From positions 310,001-374,000 of the forward strand of contig NZ_AP023087.1 in assembly GCF_045862395.1 (NCBI RefSeq): a stretch of 64,000 nt of DNA. The letters are read 5' to 3'. This DNA is from Marinicellulosiphila megalodicopiae (GTDB lineage: Bacteria; Pseudomonadota; Gammaproteobacteria; Pseudomonadales; Natronospirillaceae). The position numbers and the translations under genes are program-made. Position 1 is the stretch's first letter. Each line of letters opens with the position of its first letter. This document shows, one piece after another, positions 54,688 through 64,000 of this stretch. The notes under the pieces are model-generated. The model was not told the DNA's origin, ran no database searches, and saw only the letters and a program-made list of their open reading frames with translations.

Positions 54688-55689
54688 ATGAAAAATGTCA
54701 TAGTCACCGGAGCAAATGGTCATATTGGGTATCAGCTGTGTCGGCAGTTAGTTGATAGGGGTTATAAGGTGCGTGCGATGGTGCGCGATGTGGCAACTCG
54801 CGATTATTCCTTGTTAAAAAAACTGGATGTTGAGTTGGTTGAAGGAGATTGTTTAAAGCCAGAATCGTTGGTTGCAGTGATGCACGATATGGATGGATTG
54901 TTTCATTTAGCGGCGATTTTTGATAATTCAATTGATGAAATAGATGCCATTGTGAAGCCTAATATTGAAATCAGCGAAAACGTATTACGCGCAGCCAAAC
55001 ATGCTGGCATTTCGCGCATTATTTATACTTCATCCATTGCGGCAATTGGCACGGCTAAACGTGGCTCGGCCCCATTGGGGATTGATGTGTATAACGATCA
55101 AAGCACGCAATTATATGCAAGATCAAAAGCGTTAAGTGAACAACATGCTTGGGCGTTAGCAACAGAATTGAATTTAAATATGGCCACGGTTTTACCTGCC
55201 TCTGTGATTGGGCCTAGTCATCATGAACCTACCGATTCAATTGAAATGATTGATCAAATTATGAAAGGAAAAGTGCCGTTTGCTGTACCAGTGCATTTTG
55301 GCTTTGTGGATGTGCGTGATGTGGCCATGGCGCATATCTTAGTATTTGAAAGCGCACTTAATTCACGCAATGTGGCAATGGCGTTTGATGGAGATTCAAA
55401 ATTTATTATTCAACAATTGAAAAAAATCAGAAAAGTAAATGCCAGTGAATTTGTGTTGCCTTTATGGTTTTGCAAAATATTACCGTTATTTGATTGGGTG
55501 ACACATAAACTCACAGGGTCCAAAAGATTGATTACCACAAGTACAGTAGAAGAATATTTTGGTAAACAACAAAAGTATTCGGATCGAGTATTAATAGATC
55601 AGCTAGGCTGGCAAACCTTTAGTGCAGAAGATACTATAAAAGCCACTGTTGAATCTTTGGAAAATAATCGTGAGCACCGATCGGTCTAA
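54688..55689 (+). CDS. NAD(P)-dependent epimerase/dehydratase-type SDR
   Basis: 333 residues from ATG 54688 (GAGGTAATA upstream; a longer frame from 54631 lacks a site). Extended SDR: VTGANGHIGYQLCRQLV (Rossmann loop), DGLFHLAAIFDN, IIYTSSIAAIG and the catalytic-type YARSKALSE (YxxxK). It resembles dihydroflavonol-4-reductase-like proteins; the substrate is unknown. A TetR gene follows directly, which probably controls it. Confidence 0.88.
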   Translation: MKNVIVTGANGHIGYQLCRQLVDRGYKVRAMVRDVATRDYSLLKKLDVELVEGDCLKPESLVAVMHDMDGLFHLAAIFDNSIDEIDAIVKPNIEISENVLRAAKHAGISRIIYTSSIAAIGTAKRGSAPLGIDVYNDQSTQLYARSKALSEQHAWALATELNLNMATVLPASVIGPSHHEPTDSIEMIDQIMKGKVPFAVPVHFGFVDVRDVAMAHILVFESALNSRNVAMAFDGDSKFIIQQLKKIRKVNASEFVLPLWFCKILPLFDWVTHKLTGSKRLITTSTVEEYFGKQQKYSDRVLIDQLGWQTFSAEDTIKATVESLENNREHRSV

Positions 55690-55690
55690 T

Positions 55691-56344
55691 ATGTCTGCTA
55701 AAAACAAACCAAAACTTCGTGCTCGCACCGATGATGAAAAAGCACAGCGTAAACAATCTATTGTCGATGCGTTGGCTTTTTTATTAAATGATTCAGAGCA
55801 AGTGCCTTCGGCTATGGATATTGCAAAACAAGCCAATGTCAGTAAAGGGGTGATTTATCAGTACTTTTCCAGTCGCGAAGAAATATTTTTAACACTGTTA
55901 ATGCAATTGTCGGAACCTATAGAATTACTGTCCAAAAATCCTATTGAAAAAATAGAAGACATTCAAAAAGTAATTATTGATTATTTTTGTGAAAATCCAT
56001 TATTTATGCGTTTAAGTATTATGGCGCCAATTGTATTAGAGGAAAATATTAATGAAAATTTTATCCGTCAGTTCAAAATTGCTGCAGGAGAAATAATCGA
56101 TGAATTGGCCAAATTAATTATGCCAATTTGTAAACAAGACATACTGCATTGTCGAAATTTTATTAATAGTTTTTATCAACTATCTTTGATGAAGTGGCAA
56201 TATTGTCATCCTCCACAATCCGTTAAAAATGCATTTAAAGATCATGATTTTTGGCTGACTCGTTTTGATTTAGAAACGGAATTAAATCTGGCGTTTGATT
56301 GGTTGTATAAAGGGATGATCAGCTCGCTCAAATCAACAGAGTAA
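55691..56344 (+). CDS. TetR-family transcriptional regulator
   Basis: 217 residues from ATG 55691, one base after the SDR stop (a frame from 55649 exists but would overlap). The helix-turn-helix reads AMDIAKQANVSKGVIYQYF (residues about 38-56). The C-terminal domain is divergent. It probably represses the SDR gene and itself in response to a small molecule. Confidence 0.9.
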   Translation: MSAKNKPKLRARTDDEKAQRKQSIVDALAFLLNDSEQVPSAMDIAKQANVSKGVIYQYFSSREEIFLTLLMQLSEPIELLSKNPIEKIEDIQKVIIDYFCENPLFMRLSIMAPIVLEENINENFIRQFKIAAGEIIDELAKLIMPICKQDILHCRNFINSFYQLSLMKWQYCHPPQSVKNAFKDHDFWLTRFDLETELNLAFDWLYKGMISSLKSTE

Positions 56345-56398
56345 ACGTACCTTAATACAACCAATTAATATTTTAATTTCTCCCAAACGGCTTGTCCG

Positions 56399-56833
56399 TT
56401 GGAAGGAATTGGTGGCGAGGTGGATGAAATTGAAGGTGTTCAATACATTCAACAAAGTGCAGAAGACGGCTATCCGCCTGCGCAATCTTTTTATGCTGAA
56501 ATGTATTTAAATGGACTAGGTGTAAAAAAGAACGACAAAACAGGAGTGAAATGGATGACGAATGCTGCTGAAAATTGTAACGGGTTTTCTCAAAACGCAC
56601 TGGCAAATTTTTATTTTAACGAAAACTATGTAAAAAAAGATATTAAGCAAGCCTATTATTGGATAAAACTTGCAGCGTATTATGGATTTGAAAATTTCGA
56701 TATTGGATTAGAGGTAGTTTCTCAAGAAATTAATAAAAAAGATAAAAAGAAAATAGATAAAGCAGTTGAAAAATTTAAGAAAAAAAGCGGGTGTGGGGAT
56801 CAAGATAAACCTGTTTATGTAGGCGTAGGTTAA
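56399..56833 (+). pseudogene. 5'-truncated Sel1-repeat protein
   Basis: About 144 codons from a TTG at 56399. Sel1-like units are GVQYIQQSAEDGYPPAQSFY, LGVKKNDKTGVKWMTNAAEN and VKKDIKQAYYWIKLAAYYGF, with a Lys-rich tail (INKKDKKKIDKAVEKFKKKS). There is no ATG, signal peptide or ribosome-binding site, although Sel1 proteins of this kind usually have a signal peptide. It is probably the rear part of a longer gene. A non-AUG start cannot be excluded. Confidence 0.6.
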
Positions 56834-56882
56834 TTGATTAATCTGCATCTCAATGGTGCAGATTATGCCATGAGTTTAAATT

Positions 56883-57540
56883 TTAGTTTAAAGCTCTTAA
56901 ATAAAGAAGGTAAATTAACGCAAGTATGATACATAGAATTGCAGGTACGCTTAAAGCATAGAATTGAAAATTATAAAATAGATAGGCTCCTGCAATTCCA
57001 CCTAAGATAAATCCAAAAATTATTAATAAAAATAAACTCACTTTACGCTTGTCAAAAGCTTCGCCTTTTAAAAATCGACCAAACATTATCCCTAGATCTG
57101 TGAAAATACCTGTGACGTGTGTGGTTCGAATAATTGCGTTGGTGTAGGTGGTAGCCAATGCATTTTGTAAGCCACACGCAGCTGACGCAAGAAAGTGCCC
57201 ATAGAAATTTTGGGAAGATAGCAACAGTGTAGCGCCAAATAACAATGCGGATTCTAAACATAACATCATGCTATAACGTCGATCTAGTTTTAATCCACTG
57301 TCTCGTATAAAAAATCCAGAAATTGCAGAGCCAATTAAAAAGCTCAACAAAATAGCAGTTAAGTGTAAGGAGTCTGCAATATTTAAAGTAAATATATTTG
57401 TTCCTAATAACGTCGCTGTGCCAGATAAATGAGAAATTGCTTGATGTTGAAAACCCAAGCCCTACTGCATTGATCATTCCAGCTATTAATGCCAGAGAAA
57501 ATGACCCATATTCAATCCAGCGAGGTAATTTAGAAACCAT
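56883..57540 (-). pseudogene. DUF1275 (YoaK-type) membrane protein, frameshifted
   Basis: The first frame starts MVSKLPRWIEYGSFSLALIA and runs to NAVGLGF near 57450; the next frame continues QHQAISHLSGTATLLGTNIF to the end. Together they give a normal DUF1275 protein of about 218 residues with six helices. Removing one T from the TTTT run near 57449 restores the frame. It could be a true mutation or a sequence error; the body downstream is otherwise intact. Confidence 0.8.
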
Positions 57541-57614
57541 GTTACCCTTAGTATTTTTATTTATTTAGTTTTGAACTAAAATGATTGAGTCTTTTCACAC
57601 AACAAGCGAGAAAA

Positions 57615-57968
57615 ATGATGCAATACTTATGTCTAATTTATGAAGCCGAGTCACTTTATGAAAAAATGGATGAATCACAAATGGGGGAGTTAATGGCCCA
57701 GTACGATGAATTCACACAAGATATTCAAACTAGTGGGCAATTAGTGGCTGGCGATGCATTGATGCCTTCAAATACGGCTACCTGTGTTCAGATAATAGAC
57801 GGAAAAGTTTCTACTAAATCGGGTCCATTTGAACAAACTCACGAGCAACTTGGGGGCTATTATTTAGTGGAAGCGAAATCAGAAGAAGAGGCGGTATTAA
57901 TAGCGAGTAAAATACCAGCGGCTAAAACAGGCACAATTGAAATAAGGCCTGTGATGACATTTAATTAA
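57615..57968 (+). CDS. YCII/DGPF-domain protein
   Basis: 117 residues from the ATG at 57615 (GCGAGAAAA upstream). YCII-related family: MQYLCLIYEAESLYEKMDE, a central loop with SGPFEQTHEQLGGYYLVEA (GPF motif) and a C-terminal IEIRPVM. Function is unknown; in other bacteria such proteins accompany ECF sigma factors, none of which is present here. It diverges from the DUF1275 gene. Confidence 0.88.
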   Translation: MMQYLCLIYEAESLYEKMDESQMGELMAQYDEFTQDIQTSGQLVAGDALMPSNTATCVQIIDGKVSTKSGPFEQTHEQLGGYYLVEAKSEEEAVLIASKIPAAKTGTIEIRPVMTFN

Positions 57969-57985
57969 ATGATGCATTTTACAAT

Positions 57986-58030
57986 AACGGAATACGCGAT
58001 ATTTAATACGCACTTTTTATTCCGTTTTTT
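57986..58030 (+). terminator. rho-independent terminator
   Basis: ACGGAATA pairs with TATTCCGT, with an inner part AATACGCG/ATACGC loop, and six T follow. It is about 20 bases after the YCII stop. Positions 58031-58323 hold no gene. Confidence 0.8.
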
Positions 58031-58323
58031 GAGCGTTTAAAATTATTTATTTTTGATATTTATATTGGATGATTCTAACCAATATTTAAAACAACTAGCC
58101 AAAACTCTACTCGATCAACCGAGCCAATTCCAAATCAGCCAATCATCAAAAACAACATAACTCGCAAACAATTCTATATAAAATTGTCCAATTTAAAACG
58201 GATGTGTTGAAATGTTTTTGTACTTTTATTTTAATAAAGTTGAAGTCTGGTCTTAAAATATAATCGCTGTATTAGACTTTAAATTACGTGGTAGTATAGC
58301 CAAAATTTTGAGAAATAATACAC

Positions 58324-59142
58324 ATGTTAAACTGGAATAAACTCGCGTCAAGAAGTGAAAATAATTTGATTAAACAAGAAATAAAAAACGATCAATCTAT
58401 TGCGCAACGCAGTTGGTTGAAATATCAATTTAATCATTGTGAAGGAAATTATGCGTTAAGTGAGACTGAGCACTTTATGCTTTTAAGTGGGGAGTCTGAG
58501 AAATACATTAATGTGTTTAAGCAGTTTTTAGAATCCGCTTTAACTCGCATTTTAAAAAGTTTAAATGGCCTTGCCGTTGTGCCAGAAGAATCTAAATTTT
58601 TAATTATTATTTTAAAAGATATAGATGATTATTACGATTATGTTTCTCAGTTTTATCCTGAAGATGGTGAATTTGGCTTAAGCTCGGGCGTGTTTATTAA
58701 TGATGAGCAGCCGCATTTGGTTTTTTACAGTCAAGAGTTAGACTTTGCAGAACCCATTGCCATGCACGAACTGGCTCATGCCTGCTTATCGCATTTGGAT
58801 ATTCCAGTTTGGTTAAACGAAGGGTTGGCAGTTTTAATGGAGCAGGTCCATTGTAATATTCCGTTTATGTTAGACGAGCAAGTCATGTTTCGACATAAGC
58901 AATATTGGACCGCTGATAAATTGGATGCGTTTTTTAGTGGTGACAGTTTTTTGTTTGCAGATGAGGGGCAAGAGTTGAGTTATCATTTGGCTTGTTTAAT
59001 TGTTCGAAACATTTCCAGTGATTTAAGTACTTTTGTAAGTTTTGCAAATCATGCGCATTTTAAGGATTCAGGTGAATCGGCATCAAAGCAGTATTTGGGG
59101 TTTTCTGTGATGCAGTATGTATACTCGATTGTGAATAAGTAG
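58324..59142 (+). CDS. HExxH metallopeptidase-like protein
   Basis: 272 residues. The zinc motif is HELAHACLSHLDIP (His and Glu near residues 148-152), and a downstream NEGLAVLMEQ supplies a possible third ligand Glu, the gluzincin layout. No signal peptide is seen, so it may act in the cytoplasm. The N-terminal 130 residues resemble no domain I know. Whether it is an active protease is not shown by the sequence. Confidence 0.78.
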   Translation: MLNWNKLASRSENNLIKQEIKNDQSIAQRSWLKYQFNHCEGNYALSETEHFMLLSGESEKYINVFKQFLESALTRILKSLNGLAVVPEESKFLIIILKDIDDYYDYVSQFYPEDGEFGLSSGVFINDEQPHLVFYSQELDFAEPIAMHELAHACLSHLDIPVWLNEGLAVLMEQVHCNIPFMLDEQVMFRHKQYWTADKLDAFFSGDSFLFADEGQELSYHLACLIVRNISSDLSTFVSFANHAHFKDSGESASKQYLGFSVMQYVYSIVNK

Positions 59143-59821
59143 ATTTTTAATTGACCCAAATCAAGAGCTAAGCCCCGTTAAACTTTAAATTTACTGAATG
59201 ATCAACATAATCTTTTTAATTCAAGCCCATGTTTGTGGGCTAATTCATGAGCTTGATATCCACTTTCTCATACGCTCTTAAAACTTTTATTTTCAAATAC
59301 TTTATATCTGTCTTGTTTGAGTCTTATCAACATTTTATAAAATTAAATTGTTTGTGTGCGTTCTAAAATGTCGTATTTAAAATGTTGTATTTTTTAAATT
59401 AATTATATATTAGGTAATAATTGTTATAAAAATATTTAAAATAATATGAAAGGGTTATTATTTTTTAAGCGATTTTTTTTCACTGTTAGAGTTAAAAGTC
59501 ATTTGTTTTTCTTATATCTTTTTATTAAATAAAATTTCGATTAAGCCCAGTAAATACGAGGGTTTTAGGGTGTTTTAAATGTATTGTATTTGTAGTAATG
59601 TAAACGTTCTCACAATATAACATTTCTCTTAATCACTTTATTGATTTGGTTATTTATCTAACACTCTGTACCACCTATAATGTTTCTAAATATTTCAATA
59701 CTGTTTGCATCTTGTAATGTTTGTTTCTTTCATTGTAAAGAAGTAAGCGTGGTATATGGTTTTTTTGACTAAGTATTGTGATAAAAAATTTTATTTTATG
59801 AATATTTCAAGTGAGAAACCT
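59143..59821. other. 679-bp AT-rich interval
   Basis: Very AT-rich, with no gene I can support. It contains long A/T runs and is presumably the promoter region of the giant PKD lipoprotein. GAGAAACCT precedes the next ATG. Confidence 0.6.
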
Positions 59822-62800
59822 ATGAAAATCAAAAGCCTAATTATTTGCTTCTGTACAATAATAGCGCTAGCTAGCTGTGATCCGGCTCAGCCGCTGGAGT
59901 CTAGTTCAGTTATTACGGTTCAATCTCAATCCAATGCATCGATCAAAACTAATGATGGAAATGTGGATTTAGATTTTTCTTTGTCGTTTACAGCAACGGA
60001 TGATGTCAAGCCTGTGTATACCTGGAATCTTGGCGAAGAGTCTGGTTTGGTGACAACAGATACTCCAACATTAACGCATCAATTTAAAACCGCTGGTTCG
60101 TATAAAGTGACACTGATCATCAGCGATCAAAATTCAAAGGCACCGGCTAAAACAATTACAGTTATGGTCATTTATGAATTAGAAGACCAACCCCTATCTG
60201 CCGATATTGCCTACAGCAGTAATTTGTTAAACGTGAATTTTTCAGCCGATGTAACAGGTGGTAAAGCACCATATAGCTACGCTTGGAATTTTGGTGATTC
60301 TCAAACTTCAACAATTGCAAATCCTACTCATACATTTGCCTCTCCAAATACTTATGATGTGACGCTAACGGTTAGTGATAGCGACGGTGCGCAAAAAGTG
60401 ACCACTCGTAGAGTGGCGGTGTCATCTACGCAAAATAAAGCGCCAATTGCAGTGATTTCAGGTGTAAATCAAAATTATTTAACTGTGAATGTCAGTGCAA
60501 TGGACTCAACGGACCCTGAAGGTGCTTCGTTAACTTACACATGGGATTTTGGTGATAATACTATTTTAGAAAATGATGAAGCATTGCAAATTCATAAATA
60601 TGGGTTTGCTGGATCTTACACGGTAGTGTTAACGGTTTCTGATGGTGAGTTCGAATCTAAAACAAGTCAAACGGTTATGGTGACTGATAACCCAAGTGTA
60701 AAGCAGGAATATTACACATTATTTGAAAAAGCGTTTTATGATTTCTTGTCAGTTGACTGTGCGGTGTGTCATTACAATAATGGCATGAGTCGTTTTTCTA
60801 TGGGCGAAACTCAAGCTGATATTTCACTCATTTCTGCTGAAGCTGGATTAATTACTTTATTAGGGCAACCAGACGGTTTTGATAAAGTATTTGCCAACCC
60901 AGTTGAAGGTCAAAATAATCATTTATTGACCATCGATGGAGATGAAGAGGTCACTTGGCGTGCACTGATGGCACAGATGCGAACTTATATTGCGCTTGCA
61001 AATAATTCGAATCCAGAAGCTGTATTTGCATCTCCAGTAGTCAGTGGCTTAACGGTTTTTGTTGATGCATCAGGTTCATCAGATGCTGACGGCGATACAT
61101 TAAAGTATGTTTGGGATTTTGAAGGAATAGCCTTAGAGGGCAAAGAAGCCAATTTCTCGTTTGCCACTGCTGGCGAAAAAGTTGTGACTCTAACGGTTTC
61201 AGACGGAAAAGGCGGATTGGCAGTTGTGTCTAAAACCATAACGTTAGTTAAACCTAATACAGCGCCTAAGCCATTGTTTACATTCTCAACTGATAAGTTA
61301 AATGCAACTTTTGATGCTTCGACCTCAATGGATGAAGATGACGACAGCTTTACTTATGCTTGGGACTTTGGCGATGGCAACACAAAGGTTGCTAGTAACG
61401 ATGCTCATGCCACCCACACTTACTTAACTGAAGACAGTTTTAACGTGACTTTAACAGTGGCCGATGCTTATGGCGAAGCGACGTTAACTCAAACAATTGA
61501 GGCTTCAAACTCAGCCAATATAGCGCCGGTTGCGGATTTTGAGTTTACAGTGAAAGATTTAAATGTGACGTTAATTTCAACGTCAACAGATGCAGAGGAC
61601 CAAGCGCTTACTTATGAGTGGGTAATTGATGATGAAATAGTATCAACACTGTCTTTAGCCTCACATAGTTTTGCGTCATCTGGGGAAAAATCCATTACAT
61701 TAAATGTAAGAGATCCTCGTGGTGCAATCGGTACCCAGACTAAAACGGTTGTGATCCAAAACCAAACACCGATCCCTAGCTTTTTCTTCACACAAAGTGC
61801 GACGACATTAGTTGCGTTTGATGCAAGCGGTACAAAAGATCTTGAAGGCGATGCTTTAACCTATGAGTGGGACTTTGGCGATACTCAAATGGGGTCAAGT
61901 AAAACGGTTGACCATACTTACGCATCTGCAGGTACTTATTCAGTTACGTTGACAGTCAGTGATAGCAATAATCAAGACTCAATTACTCGTGTTGTAGTAG
62001 TGGAGGCGCCTGCTAATTCTGCCCCTAGAGCTTTGTTTACTTATTCACAAACCGGTAACAGCTTTACATTTGATGCATCAAGTTCCACTGATTTAGATAT
62101 GGATGGATTAACTTATAATTGGAGTTTTGGTGATGGCGGCTTCGATGATGGTGTGATTGCGGTCCATGATTATACAGGTGAGCAAGAATTTAGCGTCACT
62201 TTGACAGTGTCTGATGGCGTATTAAGCGGTGTCAAAACCATTAAAGTGTCTACCATTCCAAAATTAATTGGTGATCCTGTCACTGGCGAAGAATTATACA
62301 ATGCGCAGTGTTTTGAATGTCATAAAGAGTACGGTATTGGTATTCAAAGTATGTACGAGCCTATTGCCATTAACCGTTATTTAGATGGACTTGATAATTT
62401 GTACCACAAAATCAACACCACTATGCCACCGAATCAATCTGAAACTTGCGAAGGGCAATGTACTGCAGATATCGAAGCGTTTATGATGACTTGGGAGCGA
62501 GTAGTGACGTCCTACAGCTGTCCAGCTGAAAAACAAGACGCCGTTAAATACGGCCCACGTCAAATGCGTTTATTAACCGTTGAAGAATATGCAAATACAG
62601 TTAAAGACTTAATTGGCTATGAAGTAGATCGCTCTAAATTAATTGCTAACTCTAAAATTCATGAATTCAGTAACCATACTAAAACCGAAATCGATTTTAA
62701 CCGCTTTAAAGCGTTTGAATCATTGGCTAGCGTGATTGCAGATGATGCTAAGTTAACTGATTTTGTGAATGTAAAAGGTGCAGGTAACTGTATTGCTGGA

Positions 62801-64000
62801 GGAGATTGCTCTGGTGCCTTTACAGGTGAAGTATTGCCACGCGCGTTTCGTCGTCCAATTACTGCCGCTGAAGAGAATGCATATTTATTAGCGTTTAATA
62901 ATCGCGATGCAGGCACAGAAGGTGAGCCAGCAGACAGTATGCATTTAGCGCTTCGTACCATGTTGATGTCGCCTTATTTCTTATATCGATCTGAAGTAGG
63001 GATGAATAAAGCTGAATATGAGGCTTATATAGCCAATGCGCCAACTATGTATAAATCCACATCAACCCCCGTATCTAGACCAATGACAGACTTTGGTGCG
63101 TATCATCCAGGTGGTACTAAAGCCACAACTCAGTTGGAACACAATGTAGATTGGCAGATTATTCAAAACTTTGAAGAAGGCACCTTGGTGAATATTCGCT
63201 TTAAAGGCAATACATCCAATGTTGAAATTAAAGTCGGTACACAAGTGCTTTACAGTGGCCCATCCCCAGAAAACTACAAAACAATGAAGTTCTTAGTTAA
63301 TGGTTTAACGGGTGATCAAACATTTTCTATCAAAGCGCCATATCAAGATGGTAAAGCAAACTATTTAGATAAGTTAGAATTTTCATTAGGTGAAGAGGTT
63401 GAGTTTGTTGTGCCAGATATGGACGACGATGCCTATGCATTAACCCCTTATGAAATGGCAACATTTTTAGCGTATACCTACACAGGCTCAACCCCAGATG
63501 ATGAGTTGCTAGGTGCAGCAAATGAAGGTCTGTTTACTGATGAAGAAGTACAGGCTCAAATAGAGCGTTTACTGGCAACCGATGCATCCAAATCGCATTT
63601 TGGTCAGTTTGCAGCACAATGGCTAACTTCAGATGCGGTGTTAAATGCAGAAAAAGATGAAACATTGTTCCCAACTTATACTGATGCAGTTCGTAAAGCG
63701 ATGGCGCAAGAAGTCCGAGAAATCGTTAAAGATGTGATCTTTGATGATTCGGTGCCGTTTTCAAATTTATACGATTCTAGCTACACCTTTGTAAATAGCA
63801 CATTGGCAGATTTTTATGGCATTGGCGGTGTAACGGGCGATGACTTTGTAAAAATGAATGCCCCCGGTCGCGGTGGTATTACCACAACAGGCGCGTTTTT
63901 AAGTGCTTGGGCATCTCCTACGGAATCTAAACTAATTATTCGTGGTGTGCGTTTGCGTGAACGTTTCTTATGTCAACATTTACCGCCTTTTCCTTCAAAC
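59822..64000 (+). CDS. giant PKD/cytochrome c/DUF1592-family lipoprotein (partial, 3' end outside window)
   Basis: The open frame covers 1393 codons without a stop and runs off the window. The lipobox is ALASC (Cys19). About eight PKD domains (YAWNFGDS, YTWDFGDN, YVWDFEG, YAWDFGDG, YEWDFGDT and others) are interrupted near residue 312 by a CxxCH site (CAVCHYNNG). After the last PKD comes a second CxxCH (CFECHKEYG, about residue 834). Then follows the DUF1587/1595/1592/1588 arrangement: RLLTVEEYANTVKDLIG, LPRAFRRPIT, MLMSPYFLYRSEVG, LTPYEMATFLAYTYTG and GRGGITTTGAFLSAWASPTE. Such proteins are known from planctomycetes and some marine gammaproteobacteria; the function is unknown. They are often followed by a DUF1552 gene, to be expected beyond the window. 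Confidence 0.9.
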   Translation, partial: MKIKSLIICFCTIIALASCDPAQPLESSSVITVQSQSNASIKTNDGNVDLDFSLSFTATDDVKPVYTWNLGEESGLVTTDTPTLTHQFKTAGSYKVTLIISDQNSKAPAKTITVMVIYELEDQPLSADIAYSSNLLNVNFSADVTGGKAPYSYAWNFGDSQTSTIANPTHTFASPNTYDVTLTVSDSDGAQKVTTRRVAVSSTQNKAPIAVISGVNQNYLTVNVSAMDSTDPEGASLTYTWDFGDNTILENDEALQIHKYGFAGSYTVVLTVSDGEFESKTSQTVMVTDNPSVKQEYYTLFEKAFYDFLSVDCAVCHYNNGMSRFSMGETQADISLISAEAGLITLLGQPDGFDKVFANPVEGQNNHLLTIDGDEEVTWRALMAQMRTYIALANNSNPEAVFASPVVSGLTVFVDASGSSDADGDTLKYVWDFEGIALEGKEANFSFATAGEKVVTLTVSDGKGGLAVVSKTITLVKPNTAPKPLFTFSTDKLNATFDASTSMDEDDDSFTYAWDFGDGNTKVASNDAHATHTYLTEDSFNVTLTVADAYGEATLTQTIEASNSANIAPVADFEFTVKDLNVTLISTSTDAEDQALTYEWVIDDEIVSTLSLASHSFASSGEKSITLNVRDPRGAIGTQTKTVVIQNQTPIPSFFFTQSATTLVAFDASGTKDLEGDALTYEWDFGDTQMGSSKTVDHTYASAGTYSVTLTVSDSNNQDSITRVVVVEAPANSAPRALFTYSQTGNSFTFDASSSTDLDMDGLTYNWSFGDGGFDDGVIAVHDYTGEQEFSVTLTVSDGVLSGVKTIKVSTIPKLIGDPVTGEELYNAQCFECHKEYGIGIQSMYEPIAINRYLDGLDNLYHKINTTMPPNQSETCEGQCTADIEAFMMTWERVVTSYSCPAEKQDAVKYGPRQMRLLTVEEYANTVKDLIGYEVDRSKLIANSKIHEFSNHTKTEIDFNRFKAFESLASVIADDAKLTDFVNVKGAGNCIAGGDCSGAFTGEVLPRAFRRPITAAEENAYLLAFNNRDAGTEGEPADSMHLALRTMLMSPYFLYRSEVGMNKAEYEAYIANAPTMYKSTSTPVSRPMTDFGAYHPGGTKATTQLEHNVDWQIIQNFEEGTLVNIRFKGNTSNVEIKVGTQVLYSGPSPENYKTMKFLVNGLTGDQTFSIKAPYQDGKANYLDKLEFSLGEEVEFVVPDMDDDAYALTPYEMATFLAYTYTGSTPDDELLGAANEGLFTDEEVQAQIERLLATDASKSHFGQFAAQWLTSDAVLNAEKDETLFPTYTDAVRKAMAQEVREIVKDVIFDDSVPFSNLYDSSYTFVNSTLADFYGIGGVTGDDFVKMNAPGRGGITTTGAFLSAWASPTESKLIIRGVRLRERFLCQHLPPFPSN

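Overview
The window is an AT-rich chromosomal segment, most likely from a marine gammaproteobacterium (Alteromonadales/Cellvibrionales-like; I cannot fix the genus). The evidence is the dacA-ybeD-lipB-lipA order, a yebG gene under a LexA box, an NrtR-controlled NAD salvage block, a DUF2796/DUF3299 metal-linked ABC cluster, CysK and PfkA of the enterobacterial type, and many lipoprotein, porin-like and PKD proteins. No rRNA, tRNA, CRISPR array or phage structural gene was seen.

Layout. 0.5-6.8 kb: NAD(H) salvage. A macrodomain-like protein, a NadV homologue and a short Prs homologue read leftward; nrtR, pnuC and nadR read rightward; three copies of a TGTC-N5-GACA palindrome lie in the divergent promoter. 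6.8-18.5 kb: MscS channel, VOC protein, cobO, cysK, a Kazal-like lipoprotein, pfkA, envelope proteins and a DEAD-box helicase. 18.6-23.6 kb: a three-gene operon of a tyrosinase-type copper protein, an uncharacterised 575-aa protein and a CxxCH lipoprotein. 23.8-27.7 kb: dadA-like dehydrogenase, NERD/zinc-ribbon protein and pgk. 27.7-28.1 kb: four copies of a hairpin repeat whose fifth copy lies after lipA. 28.5-32.9 kb: a periplasmic binding protein translationally coupled to a hybrid histidine kinase that carries a convincing LOV domain. 32.9-39.1 kb: yebG, a lipoprotein and a MoxR/DUF58 operon. 39.2-43.5 kb: metal-linked ABC cluster with a His-rich periplasmic protein. 44-49 kb: dacA-ybeD-lipB-lipA and a small membrane protein-yaaA-pdxH. 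49-54 kb: beta-solenoid lipoprotein, RAYT transposase, tandem repeats and gene debris, including a GNAT pseudogene. 54-59 kb: SDR, TetR, a 5'-truncated Sel1 gene, a frameshifted DUF1275 gene, a YCII protein and a HELAH metalloprotease-like protein. 59.8 kb to the end: the first 1393 codons of a giant PKD/cytochrome/DUF1592-family lipoprotein that leaves the window.

The strongest leads are: (1) the hairpin family, in which stems change sequence but keep pairing while two internal loops stay constant; (2) the LOV domain, whose Cys, Asn, Asn and Gln keep exactly the spacing of Avena phototropin LOV2, in a kinase coupled to a solute-binding protein; (3) the tyrosinase/575-aa/heme operon; (4) the Prs-NadV pair, which could be an Adps/Namat-type NAD+ reconstitution pathway rather than classical salvage. 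All similarity statements come from motif reading and memory of the families; no search was run.
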